Shown here: one piece after another, positions 52,100 through 62,052 of the stretch
Layout of the letters: each line of letters begins with the position of its first letter
Numbering within the stretch: position 1 is the first letter of the stretch
NCBI RefSeq assembly: GCF_009797025.1
Contig: NZ_CP047027.1
Coordinates: forward strand, 4,216,001-4,280,000
Origin: Cellulophaga sp. L1A9
GTDB lineage: Bacteria; Bacteroidota; Bacteroidia; Flavobacteriales; Flavobacteriaceae
DNA length: 64,000 nucleotides
Reading direction: 5' to 3'
Translations under genes and position numbers: made by a program
Notes under the pieces: generated by a model
Database searches by the model: none
What the model saw: only the letters and a program-made list of their open reading frames with translations
What the model was told of the DNA's origin: nothing

Positions 52100-53692
52100 A
52101 TGACAAAAATGAAAACTACAATTCCAGAGGAATTTCAGATTAAAGAAACAATTGAACAAAAAACATATTTAGTAGATGGTGAATTAAAAAAGTGGAGTGG
52201 CAATACCACACAAGTTTTTTCTACAATATCCTCTACAGAAGATTATAAGCCTACCTTATTAGGCTCTATCCCAGATATGGGAGAACCAGAAGCTATGGAT
52301 GCTTTAAATGCAGCTACAAAAGCATATGGTAGAGGTCAAGGTGTTTGGCCTACCATGCACGTGAAAGATCGTATAGATTGCATGGAAGCTTTCGTTAAGA
52401 AGATGGAAACGAAGCGTGAAGAAGTTGTAAAATTATTGATGTGGGAAATCGGCAAATCATTACCAGATTCTCAAAAAGAATTTGATAGAACTGTAGAGTA
52501 CATTTATGATACGATAGAGGATTACAAACAACTAGACCGTAATGCCGCAAAGTTTCAAAAACACGATGGTGTTTATGCCCATATAAAAAGAGGTCCCTTA
52601 GGCGTTGTTCTTTGCTTAGGACCTTATAATTATCCATTAAATGAGACCTTTGCATTACTGATTCCTGCAATTATTATGGGGAATACAGCTATTTTTAAAC
52701 CTGCAAAACATGGTGTATTATTAATTACTCCTTTGTTAGAAGCTTTTCAATCTTGTTTTCCAAAAGGCGTAATCAATATTCTTTTTGGTAGAGGTAGAGC
52801 GGTAGCAGCGCCTATTATGCAAACAGGTAAAGTAGATGTTTTAGCACTAATTGGAAATAGTAAATCTGCAAATGCCTTGCAGAATCAGCACCCAAAAAGT
52901 AACCGTTTGCGATTAGTACTTGGTTTAGAAGCAAAAAATCCTGCTATTGTACTTCCTGATGCCGACTTAGATTTGACGATTGATGAGTGTATCGCGGGTA
53001 CATTATCCTTCAACGGTCAGCGTTGTACTGCTTTAAAAGTAGTCTATGTTCATGAAGATATTGCTGAGGAATTTAACAAACGATTTTCTAAACGTGTTGA
53101 TGAACTTAAATTTGGAAACCCTTGGGATGATGGGGCGAAATTAACTCCATTACCAGAGCCAGAAAAGCCAGCATATATTCAAGGTTTAATTGATGACGCC
53201 CTTGTTAAAGGAGCAAAAATTTTGAATAAAAAAGGAGGTGAGCATGCAGATAACTATATCTGGCCTGCAGTGCTATACCCTGTTACTAAGGACATGAATG
53301 TTTATAAAGAAGAGCAATTTGGACCTGTTATTCCTATAGTTCCTTTTAAAAACATAGAGGAGCCTTTAGATGACATGGCAGAGTCCAATTACGGGCAGCA
53401 AGTTAGTTTGTTTGGGAAAGATGTATATGCGCTTGCTCCACTAATAGATTCTTTAGTGAACCTAGTATGCCGTGTAAACTTAAATAGCTCTTGTCAACGT
53501 GGACCAGATGTGTACCCGTTTACAGGAAGAAAAGATTCTGCGCAAGCCACTTTAAGTGTGCATGATGCCTTGCGTTCTTTTTCTATTAGAACTTTTGTCG
53601 CTTTCAAAGACAATGACTTGAATACAGAAATTATTGAACAATTATTAGATGCTAAACTTTCTAATTTTGTAAGTACTGATTATATCTTATAA
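52100..53692 (+). CDS. gapN: NADP-dependent glyceraldehyde-3-phosphate dehydrogenase (non-phosphorylating, GapN type)
   Basis: A 530-residue aldehyde dehydrogenase. [21 protein letters not shown] (about 165) is the GapN version of the PWNFP motif, [10 protein letters not shown] (about 303-312) holds the catalytic Cys, and the C-terminal [20 protein letters not shown] and [19 protein letters not shown] are characteristic of GapN proteins. It oxidises glyceraldehyde 3-phosphate directly to 3-phosphoglycerate and makes NADPH without ATP. It stands alone with a 179-bp gene-free leader and its own terminator. Identification against other ALDHs is good. Confidence 0.9.
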   Translation: MTKMKTTIPEEFQIKETIEQKTYLVDGELKKWSGNTTQVFSTISSTEDYKPTLLGSIPDMGEPEAMDALNAATKAYGRGQGVWPTMHVKDRIDCMEAFVKKMETKREEVVKLLMWEIGKSLPDSQKEFDRTVEYIYDTIEDYKQLDRNAAKFQKHDGVYAHIKRGPLGVVLCLGPYNYPLNETFALLIPAIIMGNTAIFKPAKHGVLLITPLLEAFQSCFPKGVINILFGRGRAVAAPIMQTGKVDVLALIGNSKSANALQNQHPKSNRLRLVLGLEAKNPAIVLPDADLDLTIDECIAGTLSFNGQRCTALKVVYVHEDIAEEFNKRFSKRVDELKFGNPWDDGAKLTPLPEPEKPAYIQGLIDDALVKGAKILNKKGGEHADNYIWPAVLYPVTKDMNVYKEEQFGPVIPIVPFKNIEEPLDDMAESNYGQQVSLFGKDVYALAPLIDSLVNLVCRVNLNSSCQRGPDVYPFTGRKDSAQATLSVHDALRSFSIRTFVAFKDNDLNTEIIEQLLDAKLSNFVSTDYIL

Positions 53693-53717
53693 TTTAATAA
53701 TCATATACACTAAAGTT

Positions 53718-53752
53718 AAACCTCTCCCTTATTTAGGAGAGGTTTCTTTTTT
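53718..53752 (+). terminator. Terminator of gapN
   Basis: AAACCTCTCC, an 8-nt loop, GGAGAGGTTT, then C and a run of six T on the + strand. Its right arm overlaps the last codons of the convergent TPR gene. Confidence 0.87.
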
Positions 53753-54367
53753 ACAAGACGTATGCACTGCTTCTGCACGTTCTATTCCACTATAAGGGTA
53801 AAATTGTATGGTTTGTTCTTCCTTATTAAATAATTCTATAGCACGCGTTATATCATCGCAAAAGGGTTGAGTAGATTTTCCAAAGAATTTTGCAGACCCC
53901 ATATCCCATTCGGCTTTACTTAATACCACTCTTGGATTTTCTGGGGCTATTTCTAATGCTTTATTGTAAAGTACCGCATTTTCTGCAGATAAAGTCATGC
54001 CGTACTTTTGTCCATCAAAAGCAATATAGGCGGTATTTAATAAGGCATAACTTATGATGATTTCTGGATTATGTTTAGATAAGTTGGCAGCCTGATCTAA
54101 ATATTTTTTTGCCCGCGTTAGTTTTGAGGTAAGCATATCTTCTTCTTGAATACCAAAACTGCTCACTATTTCAACAGTGGCTAAATAGTAAGGTGGTAGC
54201 CAATTTTCTTTTTCCGCAGTTGCAATTCGTTCAAATAGCTGTGATGCTTCTGTATTTTTTTGTTCTTGCCATAATTGGAAGGCTTTACTCATTCCTTTTT
54301 CATAAGAGGTCTGTGCAGCTAGATTTAAGGTAAGCATAAAGGTGAATACAAATACAATAGTTTTCAT
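53729..54367 (-). CDS. Secreted TPR-like protein of unknown function
   Basis: A 212-residue protein with a Sec signal peptide (MKTIVFVFTFMLTLNLAAQ) if translation starts at the ATG at 54367. An in-frame ATG 33 codons upstream would place the signal in the interior, so I reject it. The mature part is helical with tetratricopeptide-like repeats (MSKAFQLWQEQKNTEASQLF and ENAVLYNKALEIAPENPRVV). It lies about 110 bp after a TonB-dependent receptor on the same strand, so it may be a periplasmic partner, but no specific role is known. Confidence 0.8.
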   Translation of the reverse strand: MKTIVFVFTFMLTLNLAAQTSYEKGMSKAFQLWQEQKNTEASQLFERIATAEKENWLPPYYLATVEIVSSFGIQEEDMLTSKLTRAKKYLDQAANLSKHNPEIIISYALLNTAYIAFDGQKYGMTLSAENAVLYNKALEIAPENPRVVLSKAEWDMGSAKFFGKSTQPFCDDITRAIELFNKEEQTIQFYPYSGIERAEAVHTSCKKETSPK

Positions 54368-54475
54368 AGGATTGGTTTTTATAGATTTATAATGTGAATC
54401 AAATATCACGGTATTTTTAATTTTACAAGAATTTAGGGTACCGAGTTGTTGTTTTTGGGGATCCAAATGTCAGTT

Positions 54476-56632
54476 TTACAAATTATCAAGCTGATTGTCT
54501 TTCTTGTTATCACTAATGGTCCAAAATAAACCTACAAAGAAGAAGCTATCTGTATTGGGTGTAAGTGCTCTACGATCAAATGTTCCAGAACCATTTACTT
54601 CATCAGCATATTGATATCCATTAATATTCTTGGTACCTAAGACATTGCTTACCGAGAAATAAAGAATTTTTTGCGGACTAATGAGATACGCCCAATTGGC
54701 ATTTAAAGCAGTATAGTTTTTAGTTTTTTCGGTTAAAAACCCATCCGTATTTGGGTTGGTATAGGAGCGACCGGTAGCAAAATTATAACTAAGCCCTATC
54801 TGACTTTTCCAGTTTTCTACCCAATGCTTTAATACCAAAGAGGCATTGTGCGTAGAGGCAAAGTTGGGAGTTGCGGTAACGGGATAGTTTTTATAATCTC
54901 TTTCAGTATCTAAATAAGAATAGGAGACCCAGTATTCTGTATTTTTTACTGTTTTGTTGTCCCTCCAAAAAATATCAAGCCCTTTAGCAAAGCCACCACC
55001 TTTATTAGAATAATTAGACATAGGAAGCGCTATTGGCGTATCATATTTTACTAGATTATTGTAATCCTTATAATATACTTCTGCTCTAAATATCTGCTTG
55101 TTTTTAACATACTGGTAATTGGCAATTAAATGCGTTGTGTTTTCCGCAGAGAAATCAGAACCAAATTTTAGATAGTCATTCTTTGGGTTTTGGAAAAATT
55201 GACCATAAGCCAAAGAAAATTGTGCATTTGCTCCAGATTTATAGGCTAAGGAAATTCTAGGAGATACATTAAATTCTTCTAATAATTGAGAATACTCCCC
55301 TCTAAAGCCAATTTTGGTGGCTAAATTCTTAGAAAAGAAAATATCTGTTTCTATAAAACTACTCAAGAGGTTATTATCAAAACCGTAGTCGTTGATTGCT
55401 GTAGTAGCGGTTGTATAGTTTTCTTTAAAGTTTGTACTAAAGTATTCTGCACCAAAGTTTAGTTTGTACCTGCTAGAAAAATATTTATTGAGAACCAATT
55501 TAAAATGAGCAGAATTCTCAACATCGGTAACATCAGCATCACTAAATTTTAATTTAGACTTATCATTGGAGAATGATACACCCGTTAGAATACTCCAATC
55601 TTTGGCTAAAAAATCTTTATAAGAGGTGTTGATATATAAGTTTCTATTTTCTATTGCAAATCTAATCCCTAAGGGTTCATTGATGTCTACTTGGGTAAGA
55701 TCAAAATTTAAAGCACTAAAAGCACCATATACTTTTAATAAACCATCGTTTTTAAATTTGTATCGATATACTGCTTCTCCTCCTAAAGTTTCTATGGGTT
55801 TGTGCCAAATATTATTCCCAGGAAATAATTTCTGGTATGGTTCTAAATTCATATATGAAGCATTTATACTCAAAGAATTAGCCTTCCATTTTTGGGTATT
55901 ACCAACACCTAAACCTACCGTCATTAGGGATAGTTCTGTTTTTTCTTCCAGAGGTTCATCTATACTGCTAAGCAGAAGAACACTAGATAACGCTTGGCCA
56001 TATTCCGCAGAATACCCACCAGTAGAAAATGTGATTCCCTTAAACAAAAAAGGAGACAATCTACCTCTAGTAGGAATGTTATTCGCAGAAGGGGCGTAAG
56101 GAGTAAATACGCGCATGCCATCTACAAAAATTTGGGTTTCATCGGCATCACCACCACGAACAAACAACCTGCCATCTTCTGCCACAGTAGAGGTTCCTGG
56201 TAAGGTTTGTAAAGCTCCCATCACATCACCAAGTGCTCCAGCAGTAGTCACTATATCTAAGGGCTTTAATACGGTTACTTTTGCATTATCACCCGCTTTA
56301 AATGTTCCTGCATTTACGGTGACCGCATCCAACGTATTTACATCATCCCGCAGTTTTACTGTAAAGTTTTTAAATGTGCTTAGATCAGAAGATGTGGCAT
56401 ACGTTTCGTAAGAAATAGAGGAGACGACCAAAGTCTGTACTCCGGTTTCTGTTGTTTGAAAAGAGAATATACCATCTTCATTAGTTGCGGTTCCATCATA
56501 GGTGCCTTCTAAATACACATTAGCTCCCATTACCGGTATACCCTGGTGATCAATAACTTTTCCATTAATGGTTTCTTGTGCTATTACATTTATGTGTAGC
56601 AGTAATAGCATGGCAAATACTAAAATTTTCAT
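54476..56632 (-). CDS. TonB-dependent receptor with carboxypeptidase-regulatory-like N-terminal domain
   Basis: A 718-residue outer-membrane protein if the ATG at 56632 is used, which gives a signal peptide MKILVFAMLLLLHINVIAQ; an ATG 10 codons upstream does not improve it. The CarboxypepD_reg-like domain follows (INGKVIDHQGIPVMGANVYL, about 21-95). Then comes the plug (RLFVRGGDADETQIFVDGMR and FSTGGYSAEYGQALSSVL) and a beta-barrel ending in the aromatic strand FFFVGLFWTI. There is no adjacent SusD, so it is not a typical polysaccharide-utilisation pair. The ligand is unknown. It is followed by the TPR gene. Confidence 0.92.
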   Translation of the reverse strand: MKILVFAMLLLLHINVIAQETINGKVIDHQGIPVMGANVYLEGTYDGTATNEDGIFSFQTTETGVQTLVVSSISYETYATSSDLSTFKNFTVKLRDDVNTLDAVTVNAGTFKAGDNAKVTVLKPLDIVTTAGALGDVMGALQTLPGTSTVAEDGRLFVRGGDADETQIFVDGMRVFTPYAPSANNIPTRGRLSPFLFKGITFSTGGYSAEYGQALSSVLLLSSIDEPLEEKTELSLMTVGLGVGNTQKWKANSLSINASYMNLEPYQKLFPGNNIWHKPIETLGGEAVYRYKFKNDGLLKVYGAFSALNFDLTQVDINEPLGIRFAIENRNLYINTSYKDFLAKDWSILTGVSFSNDKSKLKFSDADVTDVENSAHFKLVLNKYFSSRYKLNFGAEYFSTNFKENYTTATTAINDYGFDNNLLSSFIETDIFFSKNLATKIGFRGEYSQLLEEFNVSPRISLAYKSGANAQFSLAYGQFFQNPKNDYLKFGSDFSAENTTHLIANYQYVKNKQIFRAEVYYKDYNNLVKYDTPIALPMSNYSNKGGGFAKGLDIFWRDNKTVKNTEYWVSYSYLDTERDYKNYPVTATPNFASTHNASLVLKHWVENWKSQIGLSYNFATGRSYTNPNTDGFLTEKTKNYTALNANWAYLISPQKILYFSVSNVLGTKNINGYQYADEVNGSGTFDRRALTPNTDSFFFVGLFWTISDNKKDNQLDNL

Positions 56633-56877
56633 GATTGTTCTGTCTTTTGGTTGATACCACAAATATGTAGCGTTATTGGAGTATTAGAGAAAATGATATT
56701 CTGAGTTGTATAATTTTTGACCTGAATTGTAGAAAACAGAAAAAATAGGGGTATATAAAGAGGTCAATAATTAACATAAATATGGTAATTAAACATAGAA
56801 ATAAGCTGTTTATTGGTTTTACCTTTGCCTGCTTAATTGTTATTTTTTACGATTGAAAATTGTTGTTGATCATTAAA

Positions 56878-58092
56878 ATGAAGAAGCGTATGGATGCGAT
56901 AAAATCAAATAAAAAAGCACTATTAGCCTTAGCTATTGGAGGATTTGGAATAGGAATGACGGAATTTGTAATTATGGGAATCTTACCTGATGTTGCTACT
57001 GCTTTACAAATTACAATTCCTCAAGCAGGGCATTTTATAGCCGCTTATGCCTTAGGAGTAGTGGTAGGGGCTCCACTTTTAACAGGACTAGGCAGTAAAT
57101 GGTCTGCCCATAAAGTTTTGCTAGCATTAATGCTTTGGTTTACACTGTTTAATAGCTTATCTGCTTTTGCAGAAAATTATACAAGTCTTTTAGTTTTTAG
57201 GTTTTTATCAGGACTTCCTCATGGAGCCTTTTTTGGAATTGGAGCTGTAGTTGCTGGAAAATTAGTACCAAAGGGGAAATCTGCTCAAGGTATGGCTATA
57301 ATGTTTTCTGGATTAACCTTAGCCAATGTTCTAGGTGTTCCTCTAGGAACTTATTTGGGGCATCATTTTAGTTGGAATCTTTCTTTTATGTTAGTGGGAG
57401 TAATCGGAATTTTAGCAATGTTAAGCGTCTATTTTTGGATGCCTGCATTTCCTAAATCATCCACCGAAGGATTGCGAAAAGATTTACAAGTCTTTAAAAG
57501 ACCAGAACTATGGGTGCTCATTCTATTAACGACAATAGGTACGGGCGGTTTTTTTGCTTGGTACAGTTATATTGCTCCATTGCTTACAGAAGTATCTGGG
57601 TATCCAGAAAGCATGGTTGGTTATGCTATGATATTAGCAGGTTTAGGAATGGTAGTGGGGAATTTTGTAGGTGCTAAAATGGCAGAAAAATTGAGTCCTA
57701 TGAAAGCTATTGTTTTAAGCTTAGGGATGATGTCTTTAGTACTACTCATAAATACCGTTGTTGCTCAAAACCCTATAGCTATATTGGTGCTTACTTTTGT
57801 TATCGGTATCATTTCTTTTACTGTAGCTACGCCTATTCAAATGGCGATTATTAATGCTTCTAAAGGATCAGAAATGTTGGGTTCATCTATGAACCAAAGT
57901 GCTTTTAATATGGGGAATGCTTCTGGAGCATATTTAGCAGGATTGCCCATTGCAATGGGTTACGGGATAACTTCGGCAAGTATTGTAGGTGCTGCTTTAG
58001 CGGGTGCAGGTGCATTAATTGCTATTGGGATCCTAATCAACAGAAGAAAACATGCCATCAAAAATAAGATAAAGCGTTTAGCGTTTAAGTAG
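56878..58092 (+). CDS. MFS transporter, DHA1 family (AraJ/YdhP-like efflux)
   Basis: A transporter of about 404 residues with 12 predicted membrane helices. The N-terminus LAIGGFGIGMTEFVIMGILP and the loop GLGSKWSAHKVLLALM (the MFS loop 2-3 region) match the arabinose-efflux/drug:H+ antiporter-1 subfamily. Several starts are possible (TTG 56860, ATG 56878, ATG 56890); I use the ATG at 56878. A TetR regulator converges on it with a 1-bp gap, an arrangement that suggests, but does not prove, control of this pump by that regulator. Substrate unknown. Confidence 0.88.
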   Translation: MKKRMDAIKSNKKALLALAIGGFGIGMTEFVIMGILPDVATALQITIPQAGHFIAAYALGVVVGAPLLTGLGSKWSAHKVLLALMLWFTLFNSLSAFAENYTSLLVFRFLSGLPHGAFFGIGAVVAGKLVPKGKSAQGMAIMFSGLTLANVLGVPLGTYLGHHFSWNLSFMLVGVIGILAMLSVYFWMPAFPKSSTEGLRKDLQVFKRPELWVLILLTTIGTGGFFAWYSYIAPLLTEVSGYPESMVGYAMILAGLGMVVGNFVGAKMAEKLSPMKAIVLSLGMMSLVLLINTVVAQNPIAILVLTFVIGIISFTVATPIQMAIINASKGSEMLGSSMNQSAFNMGNASGAYLAGLPIAMGYGITSASIVGAALAGAGALIAIGILINRRKHAIKNKIKRLAFK

Positions 58093-58093
58093 G

Positions 58094-58690
58094 TTATTTT
58101 TTAATCTCATTAGAAATTAAATATTCAAGATAGGTTATTGTATTTAATAGGTACTTTCGATCATCTGTGATGGTAGCCATGGCAACAGCACCCTGAATCA
58201 TGGTATATAATTGCTTAGCAAATTGTAAAGGGGTAACGGGTAATTTTATTTCTCCAGCATTAATTCCGTTTTCTAAAATCAAGGCTATTTTACCTTCTAT
58301 AGTTTTAGCAACCTCTTTTGCTGCACCTGCTAATAATTTATTATTATATTTTGCATCTATACCAACATTCAATACAGGGCATCCTCCCATCGGTAGGGTG
58401 AATTCATCATAATGCCTATAAAAATCAAGTAAATTAGTTAACTTTTCAAGGGCAGTACCTTCAGAATTGATCCGTTTATCAATGGCATCTAAAAGTAGTT
58501 TACTATTGTATTCAAAAGCAGCTATAGCAAGCGCTTCTTTATTTTCAAAATTGCCATACAGCGCGCCTTTGGTAAGACCTGTTGCTTCTGTCAAATCGCT
58601 CATACTAGTACCAACATATCCTAATTTGTTAAATATGGGTGCAACAGTTTCTACAATGTATACAGTAGTTCTTTGGGCTTTGGTTGTCAT
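58094..58690 (-). CDS. TetR/AcrR-family transcriptional regulator
   Basis: A 198-residue repressor-type protein. The N-terminal helix-turn-helix (about 8-55) reads GTSMSDLTEATGLTKGALYG then NFENKEALA. The C-terminal domain, with GGCPVLNVGIDAKYNN, resembles the TetR_C_6-like group near NemR/AcrR-type regulators. The Cys in GGCPVLN is in the position where some members sense electrophiles, but no functional claim is made. It ends 1 bp from the MFS gene on the opposite strand and has its own leader upstream of 58690. Confidence 0.9.
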   Translation of the reverse strand: MTTKAQRTTVYIVETVAPIFNKLGYVGTSMSDLTEATGLTKGALYGNFENKEALAIAAFEYNSKLLLDAIDKRINSEGTALEKLTNLLDFYRHYDEFTLPMGGCPVLNVGIDAKYNNKLLAGAAKEVAKTIEGKIALILENGINAGEIKLPVTPLQFAKQLYTMIQGAVAMATITDDRKYLLNTITYLEYLISNEIKK

Positions 58691-58747
58691 ATGAAAGCTA
58701 TTTTATACGAATATAAAAAATTATATACTGTGCGGTATGTAAAATAC

Positions 58748-58787
58748 AAAAAAAAGCATCCTTTTATTTGTTAAATAAAAAGACGCT
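58748..58787 (-). terminator. Intrinsic terminator of clpB
   Basis: On the - strand AGCGTCTTTTTATTT pairs with AAATAAAAGGATGCT (15 bp with two G-T wobbles, 3-nt loop) and is followed by a run of T. It starts 25 nt after the clpB stop codon. Confidence 0.85.
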
Positions 58788-58812
58788 CTTGCAAATCTAA
58801 TTTAATCGTTGA

Positions 58813-61410
58813 TTAAGCCATTTCTTCTTGGTTTCTAAAGACCAATTGATCATCAAATGAATCTATTAAAACAACACTATCCGTGGTGATTTTACCACTT
58901 AATATCTCTTTAGAAAGGGTATTTAAAACTTCTTTCTGAATCACACGTTTTATTGGGCGTGCTCCATATTGTGGATCATATCCTTTTTCGGCCAAATACT
59001 TGATGGTTTCGTCTGTAGCATCAACAGTAATATTCTGTTTTGCTAACATTTTTTTCAATCCATCTAATTGTAAACGTACGATTTTGACAATGTCTTTTTT
59101 ACTTAATGGCGTAAACATGATAATATCATCAATACGATTTAAAAACTCTGGTCGGATCGTTTTTTTCAACAGCCCTAGAACTTCATCACGTGCTGCTTCT
59201 GTTGCACTAGAAGCATCAGGGTTAGATTCAAATTTCTCCTGAATAATATGGCTACCCATATTACTCGTCATAATTATAATCGTATTCTTAAAATCTGCTA
59301 CACGCCCTTTATTATCTGTAAGTCTACCTTCATCCAATACCTGTAAAAGAACATTAAAGGTATCTGGGTGTGCTTTTTCTATCTCATCTAATAACACCAC
59401 AGAATATGGTCTACGACGCACTGCTTCTGTCAATTGTCCTCCTTCATCATAACCTACATATCCTGGAGGTGCTCCTACCAATCTACTCACGGAATGACGT
59501 TCTTGATATTCACTCATATCTATTCTAGTCATCGCACTTTCGTCATCAAATAAATAACTGGCAAGGGTTTTCGCTAACTCCGTTTTACCAACTCCTGTAG
59601 TCCCTAAAAATAAGAAAGAACCAATGGGGCGCTTGGTATCTTGTAAACCAGCTCTACTTCGGCGTATAGCGTCAGAAACAGCTTCAATAGCTTCTTCTTG
59701 ACCCACCACGCGTTTGTGTAAAACAGCTTCTAATTGTAATAGTTTTTCACGCTCGCTTTGTAACATTTTAGTTACAGGAATACCTGTCCATTTAGCAACA
59801 ACTTGTGCAATATCCTCACTAGTTACCTCTTCTTTTATCATGGTATCACCTTGCTGTTGCTCGTCTAATACATGCTGTAAGCTCTCTAGTTTTTCTTGAG
59901 ACTCTTTTATTTTTCCATAGCGCAACTCGGCTACCTTACCATAATCACCATTACGTTCTGCACGTTCAGCTTCAAGTTTAAAATCCTCAATGTCCTGTTT
60001 GGTTTTCTGAATATCGTCTACGACTGTTTTTTCGCTTTCCCATTTTGCGAAAATCTCGTTACGGTCTTCTTTGATATTTGCTAAATCTAGATTTAAGGCT
60101 TGTAGCTTCGTTTTATCATTCTCACGTTTAATCGCTTCAACTTCAATTTCAAGCTGCATAATTTTGCGATCTAGGACATCTAACTCTTCTGGTTTAGAAT
60201 TAATTTCCATTCGCAGTTTTGCCGCTGCTTCATCAATTAAATCAATGGCTTTATCGGGTAAAAAACGATTGGTAATATACCGCTGAGATAATTCTACTGC
60301 AGAAATAACCGCTTCATCTTTGATCCGTACTTTGTGGTGCGCTTCATATTTATCTTTAATACCTCGAAGAATAGATATTGCACTTTCCGTATCGGGTTCA
60401 TCAACGATAATTTTCTGAAATCTACGTTCTAAAGCTTTATCCTTTTCAAAATATTTTTGATATTCATCTAGGGTCGTAGCGCCTATTGCTCTAAGTTCAC
60501 CTCTTGCTAAAGCAGGTTTAAGAATATTGGCAGCATCCATAGCACCATCACCGCCACCGGCACCAACAAGGGTGTGAATCTCATCAATGAACAATACTAC
60601 ATTTCCATCAGAAGACGTCACTTCCTTAATAACAGATTTTAAACGCTCTTCAAACTCCCCTTTATATTTTGCACCCGCAATTAAGGCTCCCATATCTAAA
60701 GAATAAATCACCTTATCCTTTAAATTTTCAGGAACATCGCCTTGAACAATTCTACGGGCCAAGCCTTCTGCTATGGCTGTTTTACCAACACCTGGTTCTC
60801 CCACTAACATTGGATTGTTTTTTGTTCTACGGGATAATATTTGTAGCACTCTACGAATTTCTTCATCGCGACCAATTACAGGATCTAATTTTCCTTTATC
60901 GGCTAGATCATTTAAATTTTTCGCATATTTATTTAAGGAATTATACGTGTCTTCTGCTCCTTGCGAAGTAACCTTTGCACCTTTACGTAATTCTTGAATA
61001 GCTGCTTTAAAATTTTTCTCAGTTACCCCTTGATCTTTTAGAATCTGACCAATTTTACTTTTAGAATTAAAAATGGCTAAAAGCAAGTGTTCGATAGATA
61101 CATACTCATCTTCCATAACCTTAGCAATAGAAGAAGCATCATTCAACGTTTTTCCTGTTTCACGAGAAAAGACTAAATCTCCTCCAGTGACTTTAGGAAA
61201 ACTTTCTAACTGCTTGTCTACCATTTGAAATAATAAATCGGTATTTACATTCAGTTTCTTTAAAATAAAGGGAGTTACATTTTCATCAACCTGACTAATC
61301 GCTTTAAAAATGTGTTCATTTTCAATTTGCTGATGTCCCATCTCTTGCGCAAGTTGCTGTGCGAGTTGCACCGCCTCCTGCGATTTTGTAGTGAAATTAT
61401 TAATATTCAT
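58813..61410 (-). CDS. clpB: ATP-dependent disaggregase ClpB
   Basis: An 865-residue Hsp100 chaperone that threads proteins out of aggregates together with DnaK. The N-terminal Clp_N double repeat (about 1-145) is followed by AAA-1 with Walker A GEPGVGKTAIAEGLA (about 205) and the pore loop AGAKYKGEFEERLK. The coiled-coil middle domain (about 410-530) sets ClpB apart from ClpA/ClpC. AAA-2 has Walker A GTTGVGKTELAKTLA (about 605) and pore loop GYVGYDEGGQLTEAVR. The start is ATG at 61410. A 15-bp inverted repeat (GACATgataaATGTC, 61472-61486) lies upstream; no CIRCE element was seen. Confidence 0.97.
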   Translation of the reverse strand: MNINNFTTKSQEAVQLAQQLAQEMGHQQIENEHIFKAISQVDENVTPFILKKLNVNTDLLFQMVDKQLESFPKVTGGDLVFSRETGKTLNDASSIAKVMEDEYVSIEHLLLAIFNSKSKIGQILKDQGVTEKNFKAAIQELRKGAKVTSQGAEDTYNSLNKYAKNLNDLADKGKLDPVIGRDEEIRRVLQILSRRTKNNPMLVGEPGVGKTAIAEGLARRIVQGDVPENLKDKVIYSLDMGALIAGAKYKGEFEERLKSVIKEVTSSDGNVVLFIDEIHTLVGAGGGDGAMDAANILKPALARGELRAIGATTLDEYQKYFEKDKALERRFQKIIVDEPDTESAISILRGIKDKYEAHHKVRIKDEAVISAVELSQRYITNRFLPDKAIDLIDEAAAKLRMEINSKPEELDVLDRKIMQLEIEVEAIKRENDKTKLQALNLDLANIKEDRNEIFAKWESEKTVVDDIQKTKQDIEDFKLEAERAERNGDYGKVAELRYGKIKESQEKLESLQHVLDEQQQGDTMIKEEVTSEDIAQVVAKWTGIPVTKMLQSEREKLLQLEAVLHKRVVGQEEAIEAVSDAIRRSRAGLQDTKRPIGSFLFLGTTGVGKTELAKTLASYLFDDESAMTRIDMSEYQERHSVSRLVGAPPGYVGYDEGGQLTEAVRRRPYSVVLLDEIEKAHPDTFNVLLQVLDEGRLTDNKGRVADFKNTIIIMTSNMGSHIIQEKFESNPDASSATEAARDEVLGLLKKTIRPEFLNRIDDIIMFTPLSKKDIVKIVRLQLDGLKKMLAKQNITVDATDETIKYLAEKGYDPQYGARPIKRVIQKEVLNTLSKEILSGKITTDSVVLIDSFDDQLVFRNQEEMA

Positions 61411-61578
61411 ATATAGTGTTATTTTTATGTTATTGTTTACTTTTACAAGTTAAAATCAAATTTCTTACCAAGACATGATAAATGTCATTCTGACGGTAAA
61501 AAATTAGTTTAACAGGACAATACGGCAGCTTGTAAGGTTATAAACGCCTTACGACTGACTATATAAAATTAAGAATAT

Positions 61579-61977
61579 ATGGGATTATTTGATAGTCTAT
61601 TCGGAAATAATAAAGAGGCAAAACCTAAAGAGGAAAAAGCAGCATTGCCATGGATTGCTTTAGCTTCATTAGATCAATTAGAAGAAATAAAAGAAAAGTC
61701 TAAAACGAAACCACAAATTATTTTTAAACATTCCACCACGTGCGGTATTAGCCGCATGGTTATGAATACCTTTAAAAATACGTATGCTTTGGATAAGAAT
61801 CAGGCCGATTTATATTATTTAGATTTACTAAGTAATAGAGAAGTTTCTAATGAAACAGGATATAAATTTCAGGTGATGCATCAATCTCCGCAATTAATCG
61901 TAATTAAGAATGGAGTGGCAGTAGCTAATGCTTCTCATGGAAGTATTAATGAGGTTGCCCTAGAGCAATTTGTGTAG
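61579..61977 (+). CDS. ytxJ: YtxJ-like bacillithiol-system thioredoxin-fold protein
   Basis: A 132-residue thioredoxin-fold protein of the YtxJ (DUF2847) type. After a Lys/Glu-rich N-terminus the strand IIFKHSTTCGISRMVMNTF carries a single Cys55 (TCGIS), and HQSPQLIVIKNG contains the cis-Pro. The single-cysteine site fits the monothiol bacilliredoxin-like role proposed for this family in bacillithiol-using bacteria, including many Bacteroidota. It is transcribed divergently from clpB, a stress chaperone, and ends in a shared bidirectional terminator. Confidence 0.9.
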   Translation: MGLFDSLFGNNKEAKPKEEKAALPWIALASLDQLEEIKEKSKTKPQIIFKHSTTCGISRMVMNTFKNTYALDKNQADLYYLDLLSNREVSNETGYKFQVMHQSPQLIVIKNGVAVANASHGSINEVALEQFV

Positions 61978-61996
61978 TAATTCTAGTTTATAACAT

Positions 61997-62037
61997 AAAA
62001 AGGCCCTCATTTGTAAATTACAAATGAGGGCCTTTTT
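61997..62037. terminator. Bidirectional terminator between ytxJ and lipoprotein gene
   Basis: AAAAAGGCCCTCATTTGTAA, then ATT, then the complementary arm ending in GAGGGCCTTTTT: a near-perfect 19-bp inverted repeat with T-tracts on both strands, between converging genes. Confidence 0.93.
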
Positions 62038-62052
62038 AGTAGACGTTTGAGT

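Noticed and set aside
52395..52670. Open frames antisense to gapN and other long core genes
   Set aside because: These are shadow frames: they lie fully inside genes recognised by conserved motifs and show no domain or start signal.
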